This document shows positions 34,507 through 44,000 of a DNA stretch of 64,000 nt, one piece after another; position 1 is the stretch's first letter, and each line of letters opens with the position of its first letter. This DNA comes from CAWCVR01 sp963799105 (GTDB lineage Bacteria; Acidobacteriota; Terriglobia; Bryobacterales; Bryobacteraceae): contig CAWCVR010000009.1 in the NCBI GenBank assembly GCA_963799105.1, positions 18,451 through 82,450 of the forward strand, in the 5' to 3' direction. The translations under genes and the position numbers were made by a program. Below the pieces are notes generated by a model. It made no database searches. It was not told the origin of the DNA and saw only the letters and a list, made by a program, of their open reading frames with translations.

Positions 34507-34838
34507 CGGACATCCGGGCGCAGCGAAAAGGTGTTCTTTTCGGGGCGGAGGAAGCGGTCGCCGCGGGCCACCTTCTTGGTGAGGGAAGAGACCAGGCTCT
34601 CGCGGTCAACGGGGATGCCGAAATCGGCGCGAATGCGTTCCAGGATCTCGGAGATATGAAGCGGGGAGCGGGTCTTCTTGAGTATGTCGAACGCCATGTC
34701 TACCTGAGACCGACGTGCCCGCCGACGCGGTCCGGGAGTGGTGGGCGCGGGGTGGCGGAGACGGCGGACGGCGCGAAGCTGGGCCTCCAAGGAGGCTTCG
34801 AATACCCCTAGGATGAGATCTTTGGTGTCATCGTTCAT
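34503..34838 (-). CDS. HARE-HTH domain protein coupled to the transposase
   Basis: 111 residues from ATG 34838 with AGGAG six bases upstream. After an Arg/Pro-rich linker, residues about 46-110 (MAFDILKKTRSPLHISEILE, then GIPVDRESLVSSLTKKVARG and LRPEKNTFSLRP) match the HARE-HTH winged-helix domain known from ASXL-type proteins, RNA polymerase delta subunits and some restriction endonucleases. It is the first gene of a two-gene operon with the transposase (ATGA overlap). It may direct end binding, target choice or regulation of transposition; that is inference. Confidence 0.7.
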   Translation of the reverse strand: MNDDTKDLILGVFEASLEAQLRAVRRLRHPAPTTPGPRRRARRSQVDMAFDILKKTRSPLHISEILERIRADFGIPVDRESLVSSLTKKVARGDRFLRPEKNTFSLRPDVR

Positions 34839-35257
34839 GGTGGGCTCCTGAGCATGAGGCTCAAGACGAGGATGGCACATCGGAGTCGGTCTGTCAATAG
34901 TAATATCAACAGACTGACTTATATTGAGGAACAGCAGGAAAGCTGCCGGCCGCCGAGGCACAAACCACCGTGACGTGAAAATGTAGAAACTCCTGCGGCC
35001 GATTAACAATCGGGCGCAGGCTGCCAGCCTGCCCCACATAAGACAGTCGCGGCGCGCGAAGAATTTGACAGGTAGTAATACATAACACCAGCGAATCCAC
35101 TTCCAGTCGCGCACCCAAGACGGGGGCGCTTTTGTGAGGCAACTCGGCAGGCTGCGGCGGACCTGAAGGGCGCCCGGCGATCGGGCCACGGCGGGCCTTT
35201 GTGCATCCGTCTGAAGGCGGGTTGGCAACCTGTCGCTCTGGGCCTTCGGCCCACCAA

Positions 35258-35330
35258 AGGCAACGAGAACTTAGCCCGGATGCAGGCTTGTGTTTTCAGT
35301 CACTTGGGCCGGGCTTTCAACGGTGCCCCG
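35258..35330 (+). repeat. Dispersed repeat upstream of the TonB receptor gene
   Basis: This run, including the core CACTTGGGCCGGGCTTTCAA, recurs with about 80 percent identity at 59845-59930 in the same orientation. Both copies lie in non-coding sequence. Confidence 0.5.
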
Positions 35331-35402
35331 CATCACGCCGGCGAATCCGATTGTGGCGCCGAAAACCGGACACCGGCGCCGGTTTTGGGTTTCAATAGAA
35401 GC

Positions 35403-38400
35403 ATGCGTTACCTGGTTGGGATCTTGCTTCTGTTTTGCTCCTCGGTTTTGCCGGTGGACGCCCAGATCGACGGCCGCGTCACCGGGACGGTGATCGATCC
35501 GTCGGGCGCGTCGGTTCCGGGCGCCGAAGTGTCCCTGATTCTGGCGGGAGGGACCAAGCCGCTGATGACCACGAAGACCTCGACGGACGGGTCGTTTCAC
35601 TTCATCGGCGTGCGAGCCGGATATTTCGATGTGACGGTGACCGCGCCGGGGTTTATCAAGTTCATGCGCCACGGCATCGCCGTCAACGCGGCGCGCGAGA
35701 CGGATGTTGCGGGCGTGGCGCTGCAAGTGATGCAACCCGACATATTTGTGGAGGTGAAAAGCAACGTCCAGGCCGTCTCGACCGCCAACGCCGAGATCTC
35801 GCAGACCGTCAGCATGGAGGAGATCCGCAACCTGCCGCTGCTGGACCGCGATCCGCTGGGCGCCATGCAGTTGCAGGCGGGCGTGGTTTACAACGGCAAC
35901 TCCGCTACCGTGATCAACGGGCTGCGCACCTCCTATTCGGACATGACGCTGGACGGCATCAACATCCAGGACAATTATATCCGCGACAACGCCCTGGATT
36001 ACTCGCCCAACAGGCCGCTGCTCAGCCAGGTGCGGGAGATGACCGTGGTCAGCTCGAACGGCAACGCGGCCTTGTCGGGCGGCGCCACGGAGACGGCATT
36101 CACCACGCCCTCGGGCACCAACCAGGTCCACGGGGAGGGGTTCTGGTACAACCGCAACAATGCCTTCTCTTCCAACGACTGGTTCAATAACCAGTCGGGC
36201 GTCGCGCTGCCGTTCCTCAATCAGAACCAACTGGGCGCCTCGGTTGGCGGGCCGATTCAGAAAGATAAGCTGTTCTACTACGGCACCTACGAGGTGGTGC
36301 GCGCGCACCAGCAGGAGCCCACCACCGATCTGATTCCCACGCAGTCCATGCGCAACGGCGTTTTCCAGTACCGCAACGCCGCCGGCGTGCTCCAGTCGGT
36401 TAACCTGCTCACGCTTCGCAGTATCTCGATCGACCCGGTGGTCCAGGGCCTCCTCGACCAGGTCCCCTCGCCCGCTCACATCAACAGCGCCCTGGTGGGT
36501 GACGGGTTGAATTCCGGCGGGTACCGCTTCAACCAGGTGGCCAACGAAACCCGCGACAACGTCACCGGCCGCGCGGATTACACCATCGACATGAAGCAGG
36601 CCGTCAACGCGTCGTTCTCGTGGAATCGCGATAACTCGTACCGGCCCGACGCGGAGAACGACTATTCGGTGGTTCCCAAGATCACCAATCCCACGCACGC
36701 CGCCCTGCTGGCGTTGTCCTGGCGATGGACGCCTTCCTCGCGCATGACCAACGAAGTCCGCGCCGGGTTCAACCTGACCTATGCGTACTTCCTGACCTCG
36801 CAGCAGTTCGGAAGCGACCTGCTCACCGGGATGTCGTTTGCCGACCCGGTCAACGAGTTCATGCCGCAGGGCCGGAACACCGACACCTACGTGATGAGCG
36901 ACGACGCCGCCTATCAGCGCGGCCGCCACTACATCCAGTTCGGCTTTCACGGGCAGCGGGTCTTGGTGCGCTCCTCCGACGACTCGGGTGTGTTGCCGGT
37001 ATACAGCCTGGCGATGGGCTCGGGACAGACTCCGCTGACCACCCGCAACCTGCCGGGAATCAGCTCCGACGCGCTCTCGGTCGCCAACGGGTGGCTGGCC
37101 ACGCTGGGAGGCTACCTGGATGGCTACGGCCAAACGTTCAACGTGACCTCGCGCACTTCCGGATTCGTGCCGGGCGCGCCGTTTCTGCGCCACTTTCGCA
37201 TGAACGAGTACGCCCTGTACTCGACCGACAAGTGGAAGGTGTCGCCCCGCCTGACCGTGACTTACGGCCTGCGCTACACGCTGCCGGGCGTGGTGGACGA
37301 AACCAATTCGCTGGAGCTGCAGCCGATCTTCCAGGGCGGCGCGGTGGCGACTCTGCTGAATCCCAACACCCTGCTGGACTTCACCGGCGGGTCGTATGGG
37401 CGGCCGTGGTATCGCAGCGATAAGAAGGATTTCGCCCCCAACGTGGGCGTGGCGTGGGACGTGTCCGGCAATGGCAAGACCGCGGTGCGCGCCAGCTATT
37501 CCATTTTCTACGTCAACGACCAGTCCATCCTGGCGCCCGAGAACATGCTCGAGGCCAACGCCGGTTTGCAGGGATTTGCCGCGAGCACCGGGCTTTCCGG
37601 CCGCGTGGGAAATGGCCTGCCAGCCATCCCCGAGCCGGCTTACCAGGTCCCGGTGACCGTCGCGTACAACTCCCGGAGCACTCCCTTCAACTTCGTCGGC
37701 GCCGTGGATCCAAACCTGCGCACGCCTTACGTGCAGCAGTACTCCGTGGGCATTCAACGCGAGTTCCGGGGCACGGTTTACGAAGCCCGCTACGTGGGGA
37801 ACCATACGGTGGGCGCATACCGCGCCTTCGACTTCAACCAGGTGAACATCAACGCCGGCGGGTTTCTACAGGACTTCCTGAAGGCGCAGAACAACGGCCT
37901 GCTTTCGCTGAAGACAAACGGCACCTTCAACCCGGCATTCAGCAACGCGGTGCCGGGCAGCCAGCCGCTTTCGGTGATCAGCACGCTCTCCGGCAATGGC
38001 GGCCTGAACTCCAATATGAGCCGCGCCGACGGCAACGTGGTAAACTTCATCCAGACCGGGCAGCCCGGCGAACTGGCGTACTACTACCAGACCAACGGCT
38101 ACAACCCCGCGAACGCGGTGCCGTTTTTCGCCAACCCCGATGCCATCGGCGCCGACATGCTGACCAATTTCTCCAGCGCCAGCTACAACTCCCTGCAACT
38201 GGAAGCGCGCCACCGCATGCGGTCGGGCCTCAGCCTGACGGCGAATTACAGCTTCTCGAAGGTTCTCAGCGACGCCGATGGCGACTCGCAGTCGCGCTTC
38301 CAGAACCTACTGGACATCCACAATCCCAAGCTGGAACGCTCGCGCGCCAACTTCGATCTGACGCACATGATCAAGGGCAGCGGCTTTCTCGACCTGCCGT

Positions 38401-38981
38401 TCGGTCGTGACCACAAGCTGCACTACAAGCCTCTGGACCGCGTGATCGGCGGCTGGACCGTCGGGTCGGTGATGACCTGGCAATCTGGCGCGCCGTTTTC
38501 CATTACCTCGGGATACGGCACGCTCAACCGCGCCGCGCGGTCTTATTACAACACCGCCGATACCACGCTTTCGGGGCAGGCGCTATGGAACGCCGTCAGC
38601 TTCCATATGACCGGGAACGGGCCGATGATGGTCCCGTCGTCGGCCGTCAACCCGGCGGACGGAACCGGCGCGATTTCGAGCATCGACGCGACGCCATTCA
38701 GCGGCGAGATCTTTTACAACCCGTCGGCCGGAAACCTGGGAACGCTGCAAAAACGCATGTTCGACGGTCCCTGGACGTTCGATTTGGATTTGAACCTGCT
38801 GAAGGAGATCACGATCTCCGGCCATCATTCGGTGGAGTTGCGGATGATGGCGATCAACGCGCTGAACCACGCCACCTTCTGGTCGGGCGACCAGAACGTC
38901 AACTCCGTGCCATTCGGCATCGTGGGCGGCACGTTCTTCGGATCGCGCGTGGTGGAGTTCGGGCTGACGTACAAGTACTGA
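35403..38981 (+). CDS. Oar-like TonB-dependent outer membrane receptor with N-terminal carboxypeptidase-regulatory domain
   Basis: ATG 35403 gives 1192 residues with a signal peptide (YLVGILLLFCSSVLPVDA). Residues about 22-105 are the Ig-like CarboxypepD_reg domain (VTGTVIDPSGASVPGAEVSL). A plug-like region follows (about 125-240, with INGLRTSYSDMTLDGINIQD) and then a long beta-barrel ending in the aromatic GLTYKY, as needed for BAM insertion. Acidobacteria encode many such proteins, thought to import sugars or oligosaccharides with TonB energy. It lies convergent to the VWFA gene with 30 bp between stops. Confidence 0.9.
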   Translation: MRYLVGILLLFCSSVLPVDAQIDGRVTGTVIDPSGASVPGAEVSLILAGGTKPLMTTKTSTDGSFHFIGVRAGYFDVTVTAPGFIKFMRHGIAVNAARETDVAGVALQVMQPDIFVEVKSNVQAVSTANAEISQTVSMEEIRNLPLLDRDPLGAMQLQAGVVYNGNSATVINGLRTSYSDMTLDGINIQDNYIRDNALDYSPNRPLLSQVREMTVVSSNGNAALSGGATETAFTTPSGTNQVHGEGFWYNRNNAFSSNDWFNNQSGVALPFLNQNQLGASVGGPIQKDKLFYYGTYEVVRAHQQEPTTDLIPTQSMRNGVFQYRNAAGVLQSVNLLTLRSISIDPVVQGLLDQVPSPAHINSALVGDGLNSGGYRFNQVANETRDNVTGRADYTIDMKQAVNASFSWNRDNSYRPDAENDYSVVPKITNPTHAALLALSWRWTPSSRMTNEVRAGFNLTYAYFLTSQQFGSDLLTGMSFADPVNEFMPQGRNTDTYVMSDDAAYQRGRHYIQFGFHGQRVLVRSSDDSGVLPVYSLAMGSGQTPLTTRNLPGISSDALSVANGWLATLGGYLDGYGQTFNVTSRTSGFVPGAPFLRHFRMNEYALYSTDKWKVSPRLTVTYGLRYTLPGVVDETNSLELQPIFQGGAVATLLNPNTLLDFTGGSYGRPWYRSDKKDFAPNVGVAWDVSGNGKTAVRASYSIFYVNDQSILAPENMLEANAGLQGFAASTGLSGRVGNGLPAIPEPAYQVPVTVAYNSRSTPFNFVGAVDPNLRTPYVQQYSVGIQREFRGTVYEARYVGNHTVGAYRAFDFNQVNINAGGFLQDFLKAQNNGLLSLKTNGTFNPAFSNAVPGSQPLSVISTLSGNGGLNSNMSRADGNVVNFIQTGQPGELAYYYQTNGYNPANAVPFFANPDAIGADMLTNFSSASYNSLQLEARHRMRSGLSLTANYSFSKVLSDADGDSQSRFQNLLDIHNPKLERSRANFDLTHMIKGSGFLDLPFGRDHKLHYKPLDRVIGGWTVGSVMTWQSGAPFSITSGYGTLNRAARSYYNTADTTLSGQALWNAVSFHMTGNGPMMVPSSAVNPADGTGAISSIDATPFSGEIFYNPSAGNLGTLQKRMFDGPWTFDLDLNLLKEITISGHHSVELRMMAINALNHATFWSGDQNVNSVPFGIVGGTFFGSRVVEFGLTYKY

Positions 38982-39011
38982 GGCGCGCCGCGGTACCAGT
39001 GAACTCGCGGC

Positions 39012-40730
39012 TTACTTCAGCTCCACCGCCTGGGTGCTCGCGCTGACGTGCGCTTCGCCCTCGTCCGCCGCCACCAGGCGCAACTGGTACGCGCCCGGCG
39101 GCGCTTCCAGGCGTAGGACAAGGTTGAGCCCGCCCGGCGCCAGGCGCGCGAAGGTGGTCTCGGAGAGCGCCAACTCCGCCACGCCCTCCTTGCCGGCAAC
39201 GAAGTTTCCATGGCTGTCGAGCAACGCGGCCACCATGTCGAGATGCTGCGACCGCGCGCCGCCGTGCAGCCGGAACGCCAGCCGGGTCACGTCCCACTGG
39301 AACGAAAGCCGCGCCGCCGGGTTGCCGTTCTCCAGCTTGTCCGCCCGCACCAGCATCTTCACCGGGGCTTCGTCCAACTGGCTGCCGCCGAGCGCCTCGC
39401 GGTCGACGCGGCGCGCCGGCGCGGGCTTCACCGCCGGGGCTGCCACCGCCATATAGCCCTTGCGCGCCTGCACGCTCTCGTGACGGCCGGAGGGCAGGGT
39501 CACGCGCAGCCGGTGATACTTGCCGTCCGGCGCGTCGGGCGCATAGCCCAGCAGGTAGCTGGTCTCGGGCTGCATGCCCAACTCGCGAAAGCCCAACTCC
39601 AGGTCGTTGCTGTTGTGGAAGAATAGCCCGCCGGTCGCCTCCGCCAGGTTCGCCATGGCGTCGTTGCTCGACTCCTTCGGGCGCGAGCCCAACCCCTGCT
39701 CATAGATCCTCGATCGCGCGGTCGTGCCATGGTCCGCCTCCGGCCCATCCACCGCGTACAGCCCCTTGGCGTCCAGCGAGTTGATTACCACGCCCGCCCG
39801 CAACGCCCGCCCGACCACCTCGTCCTCATCGAACTCCAGCGTGCCCGAAAGGAATCCCGACGAGGCCAGCAGGATCACCCGCGCGCCGTCCATTTGCGCC
39901 ATGGAATCGACGATGTTCCGCAGTGTCAGAATGATGTTTCGCGATTGCAGCCGCACTTGCTCCCAGAGCGCGTCGGCCGTCTCCTGGACCGTCTGCACCG
40001 CGTGCGGGCACGGAGGCGGAGGCCGGGACGAGTTCCGGCTGCTGGCCCGGCCGCAAATGCCGGGCTGACACGCCATCAGTTCGTCAACCTTGGCGTCCAT
40101 GGCGGCCGAGTCCAGGTGATTCGCGATAACGTATGCGTCAAACGGCTGGAGCCGCGGGCACGCGTTCGACTCGATCTTTCTCTCGCGCAGCACCACCTTG
40201 TCGATGGCCTGCTCGATAGCCGCCTGGTCGGCGGTGAAGGGAAGCACCATGCCCGAGGAGATGGTCAGCACGGCCACGCGGTCGCCCGCGGCCATCCCCG
40301 ACTTCAGGAAGCGTTTGGCGGCCGTCCGGGCATGATACAGGTCGCCGGCCGGCATGCCGAGGTCGTCGAAGACCAGGCCGGCGAAGCGCAGCTTCCCGGG
40401 GTCCGCCGCGGGCGCGGTTGCGGACTGAGCGGCTGGCGCGGCGGCGGCGGGGACGAAGTGCTGCACCGAGAACGCGGTGACCTCGCGCGGCCTGCCGTTG
40501 TCGTGGATCTGGAAATCCCCCTTGGTCAGGCCGCTCACGGCATGGCCGCCGTTGTCCCGCACCACCACCCCCACATCCACCAGCCGGGTTTCCGTCCTGA
40601 TGCTGTACGCCGGCTTCGGAACGTAGGCGCCGGCGCTCATCCGCATCTCTTTCGGGTCGATGCCCTGCGCGGTGAGGACCGCCGCCAGCGCCAGCGGCAC
40701 CGGCAGCCAGCGGCAGATTGGCCAACTCAT
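39012..40730 (-). CDS. Secreted VWFA-related acidobacterial protein
   Basis: 572 residues with a signal peptide (CRWLPVPLALAAVLTAQ). The opening after it (TETRLVDVGVVVRDNGGHAV, then GLTKGDFQIHDNGRPREVTA) is the standard start of the VWFA-related acidobacterial domain family. A von Willebrand A-like fold follows (LRFAGLVFDDLGMP, GARVILLASSGFLSG, GVVINSLDAKGL), but the MIDAS motif DxSxS is replaced by DDLGM, so metal binding is uncertain. A C-terminal beta region ends the protein. Its function is unknown; such proteins are abundant and secreted in this phylum. Confidence 0.85.
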   Translation of the reverse strand: MSWPICRWLPVPLALAAVLTAQGIDPKEMRMSAGAYVPKPAYSIRTETRLVDVGVVVRDNGGHAVSGLTKGDFQIHDNGRPREVTAFSVQHFVPAAAAPAAQSATAPAADPGKLRFAGLVFDDLGMPAGDLYHARTAAKRFLKSGMAAGDRVAVLTISSGMVLPFTADQAAIEQAIDKVVLRERKIESNACPRLQPFDAYVIANHLDSAAMDAKVDELMACQPGICGRASSRNSSRPPPPCPHAVQTVQETADALWEQVRLQSRNIILTLRNIVDSMAQMDGARVILLASSGFLSGTLEFDEDEVVGRALRAGVVINSLDAKGLYAVDGPEADHGTTARSRIYEQGLGSRPKESSNDAMANLAEATGGLFFHNSNDLELGFRELGMQPETSYLLGYAPDAPDGKYHRLRVTLPSGRHESVQARKGYMAVAAPAVKPAPARRVDREALGGSQLDEAPVKMLVRADKLENGNPAARLSFQWDVTRLAFRLHGGARSQHLDMVAALLDSHGNFVAGKEGVAELALSETTFARLAPGGLNLVLRLEAPPGAYQLRLVAADEGEAHVSASTQAVELK

Positions 40731-41036
40731 ACGCTTCCGATGATAGCAGCGGGCCGGGCGGTGGAACGCGGACTGACCTTATGCACCAGCCGCGCCGTGT
40801 TGGGGGCTGCGGATCGGTAAGAATCCGTCCTGTCGTTATTTTTCTCTTGCAAAACCCATTCGAACGTTTGAATATAGGAAACTCGGAACCGATAGTCCCT
40901 AAATTGAGAAATCGGGAGAGCGAGCCGCCGGCGGGATTTCCGCCGCGGCTGTGCGCTCAGCTTGTTCCCGGCTCACCCGTTTCATGGCAGGCTGTCAATA
41001 GTTGTGAACAGATTCAAAAGGAATAGCGAGGCTACG
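40731..41036. other. Divergent intergenic region upstream of the IPT locus
   Basis: 306 bp between the VWFA gene (minus) and the large IPT gene (plus). No gene is supported. It contains AT-richer stretches (around 40868-40912) than its surroundings, where promoters may lie, but I cannot assign -10/-35 boxes with confidence. Confidence 0.4.
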
Positions 41037-44000
41037 TTGACCAATCAGTTCTTATCCGTCTTGCGCCGATGGACCGCTCCCGTGGAGAAAAAAGCGGGCG
41101 CGTGTCTTGGTTGGTGGTTGATTGGCTGGTTGCTGGCTGGCCCGGTTGGGGCGCAGCCCGGCGCGCGCCCATCCATCGTGCAATCACCGCCGCCATCGAT
41201 CACCAGCGTGAATCCGGCGTCCGGTGCCGCGGGCACGGCGGTGACGATCGCGGGCATGTACTTCGGGTCGAGCCAAGGCGGCAACACGGTGACGTTCAAC
41301 GGGACCAACGCCGGCACGGCAGCCAGTTGGAGCGACGGCAGCATCACGGTAAACGTGCCGAACGGCGCGACAACCGGCAACGTGGTGGTGACGGCAGGCG
41401 GCGCGCCCAGCAACGGAGTAAGCTTCACAGTGATCCCGCCCGCGCCCACGCTGACCTCGATGAACCCCTCGGGCGGCGTTCAGAGCGCCAGTGTGCCAGT
41501 GACCCTCAGGGGCAGCAACTTCGTCGCTGGCGCGACCGTAGCGGTCGGCAACCCGGGGGTCGCGGCCGGAAGCGTGACGGTCGTCAGTGCCACCCAGATC
41601 ACGGCCACGCTGACCATCGCCGCCAACGCCGTGCCGGGAACGGCGAACGTCACGGTTACCACCATCGGGGGACCAGCAACGCCGCCGTGTTTACGGTGAT
41701 CCCGCCTGCGCCCACGCTGACCTCGATGAACCCCTCGGGCGGCGTTCAGGGCGCCGCCGTGCCAGTGACCCTCAGGGGCAGCAATTTCGTCGCGGGCGCG
41801 ATCGTAGTGGTCGGCAACCCGCGGGTCGCGGCCGGAAGCGTGACGGTCGTCAGTGCCACCCAGATCACAGCCACGTTGACCATCGCCGCCAACGCCGCGC
41901 CGGGTACCGCGAACGTCACGGTGACCACCATCGGGGGGACCAGCAACGCCGCCGTGTTTACGGTGATTCCGCCTGCGCCCGTGCTGACGTCGGCGAGTCC
42001 GGCGTCCGGCCTCCAGGGCGCGAGCGTGCCGGTGACCTTCGCGGGCGCTAACTTCGTCGCGGGCGCGATGGTGCTGGTCAGCAGGAGCGGCATCACCGTA
42101 GGCAGTGTGACGGTCGTGAGCGCCACTCAGATGACGGCGACGCTGACCATAGCCGCAACCGCCGCGCCCGGAGCGGTCAACTTCGCAGTGGTAACCAGCG
42201 GAGGCGCAAGCAATGCGGTGGGCTTCACGGTGATCCCGCCTGCGCCTGTGCTGACGTCGGTGAGCCCCGCAGCCGGCGTCCAAGGCACCAGCGTGCCGGT
42301 GACCCTCACGGGGGCCAACTTTATCGCAGGCGCAACCGTAGCGGTAAGCAACCCGGGGATCACGGCCGGCAGCGTGACCGTTGTGAGCGCGACTCAAGTC
42401 ACGGCCACGATTGCTATCGCCGCCAGCGCGGCGCCCGGGACGGCGAACGTCACGGTCACCACCAGCGGCGGGACCAGCGCCCCCGCCGTGTTTACGGTGA
42501 ACCCGCCTATGCCCACGCTGACCTCGATGAACCCCTCGGGCGGCGTCCAAGGCGCGAGCGTACCGGTGACCCTCACGGGCAGCAACTTCGTCGCGGGCGC
42601 GACGGTTGCGGTTACCAACAGCGGCATCACCGTCGGCAGTGTGACCGTTGTGAGCGCCACTCAGATCGCGGCCACGTTTACCATCGCCGCCAGCGCGGCG
42701 CCCGGGGCGGCGAACGTCACGGTCACCACCAGCGGAGGGGTTAGCGGCGCCGCCGTCTTCACCGTCAACCCGTCTGGGCCCGCGCTGACCTCGCTGAGCC
42801 CCGCGAGCGGTGTCCAAGGTACCAGCGTGCTAGCGACCCTCACGGGCGGCAACTTCGCCGCCGGCGCGGCTGTGGAGGTTGCCAACGCCGGCATCACAGT
42901 GAGCGGGGTGAACGTGGTCAATGCCACTCAGATCACGGCCATGCTGAGGATAGCCGCCAACGCGGCGACTGGGGCGGCAAACGTTACGGTGACCACCAGC
43001 GCAGGCACGAGCAACGCGGTGAGCTTCACGGTGATTCCAGTGCCCTCGATCGGTAGCGTGAACCCAACCATAGCCACGGCGGGCGCGCAGATCGCCATCT
43101 CCGGGTCTGGCTTCGGGCTCGGGCGCGGCGCCGGCGCCGTATGGCTGGGCACCACTCCCGCCACGGTTGTGAACTGGGCTGACACTCAGATTCTCGCCAC
43201 GGTTGCATCCAGTGCCCAGTCCGGCAACGCCCGGGTGCAGCAGAACGGCGCATGGTCCAATGCCGTGCCGTTCAGCGTGATTACCCCGGCGATTTCGACC
43301 GTTGCGCCAACCATCGGCTTGCCAGGCGCCTCGGTGACGATTGCCGGCTCCGGTTTCGGCGCGGCGCAGGGCGCCGGCCAGGTATGGCTGGGCACGGCCG
43401 CGGGCGTGGTGCAAAGCTGGAGCGACACACTGATCGTCGCCCAGGTGGGCGCCAGCGCGGCTTCCGGCAACGCGCAGGTGTTGCAGGGCGGCGTCATGAG
43501 CAACGCGGTGCCATTCACCGTGAATACGCCGCAGCTCGCGAGCATCAGCCCAACCTCGGGCGTGGCGGGAACCGCGGTCACGTTCGCGGGGTCGGGCTTC
43601 GGGGCATCGCCGGGCGTGGTTTGGCTGGGCAGCATGGCCGGGCAGGTACAATCGTGGACCGACACGCAGGTGACCGCCTGGGTGGCCCCCACCGCGGTGA
43701 GCGGCATCGCGCGGGTTCAATCGGGCGGCGGGCTTTGGAGCAACGCGCTTGGCTTTGCGGTTCCGCCGCCGGGCGGCAACGCCATGACGTTGCTGCCCAG
43801 CCCGCTGAACATGGTAGTGGGGGACACGCATACGATCCAGGCGTTGAGCGCGGCCGGGCAATCGGTTACGGGACTGATCTGGACATCGAGCAACCCGGCG
43901 GTGGTGAGCCTGTCGGCCAGCGACCCGCCAATACTGACAGCCCTCGCCGCGGGGCATGTTACGATCGCGGCGGGGACGGCGTCGGCCGATGTGACGGTTT

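Larger units (their letters stand above)
32984..35104. mobile_element. Two-gene IS between long imperfect inverted repeats
   Basis: The transposase and its HARE-HTH partner are bracketed by inverted repeats of about 120-145 bp (about 32984-33130 and 34975-35104). Both contain CTGTCAAATTCTTCGCGCGC and a GGGGCAGGCTGGCAGCCTGC palindrome, with roughly 90 percent identity over the first 100 bp by eye. The right copy is inverted. Whether the repeats belong to the element or are host repeats into which it inserted is open. Exact ends were not set. Confidence 0.6.

Noticed and set aside
30717..34659. Several long open frames opposite the TMTC and transposase genes
   Set aside because: High-GC shadow frames, rich in Arg/Gly/Ala, with no motifs and fully overlapped by well-supported genes.
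34881..34912. GTCTGT...ACAGAC inverted repeat upstream of the HARE-HTH gene
   Set aside because: Only six paired bases; it could be an operator or element end, but there is too little to support either.
41446..43040. Regularly spaced repeats of about 267 bp that might be taken for a CRISPR-like or satellite array
   Set aside because: The units are in-frame IPT/TIG protein domains with coding constraint and no short repeat/spacer structure.
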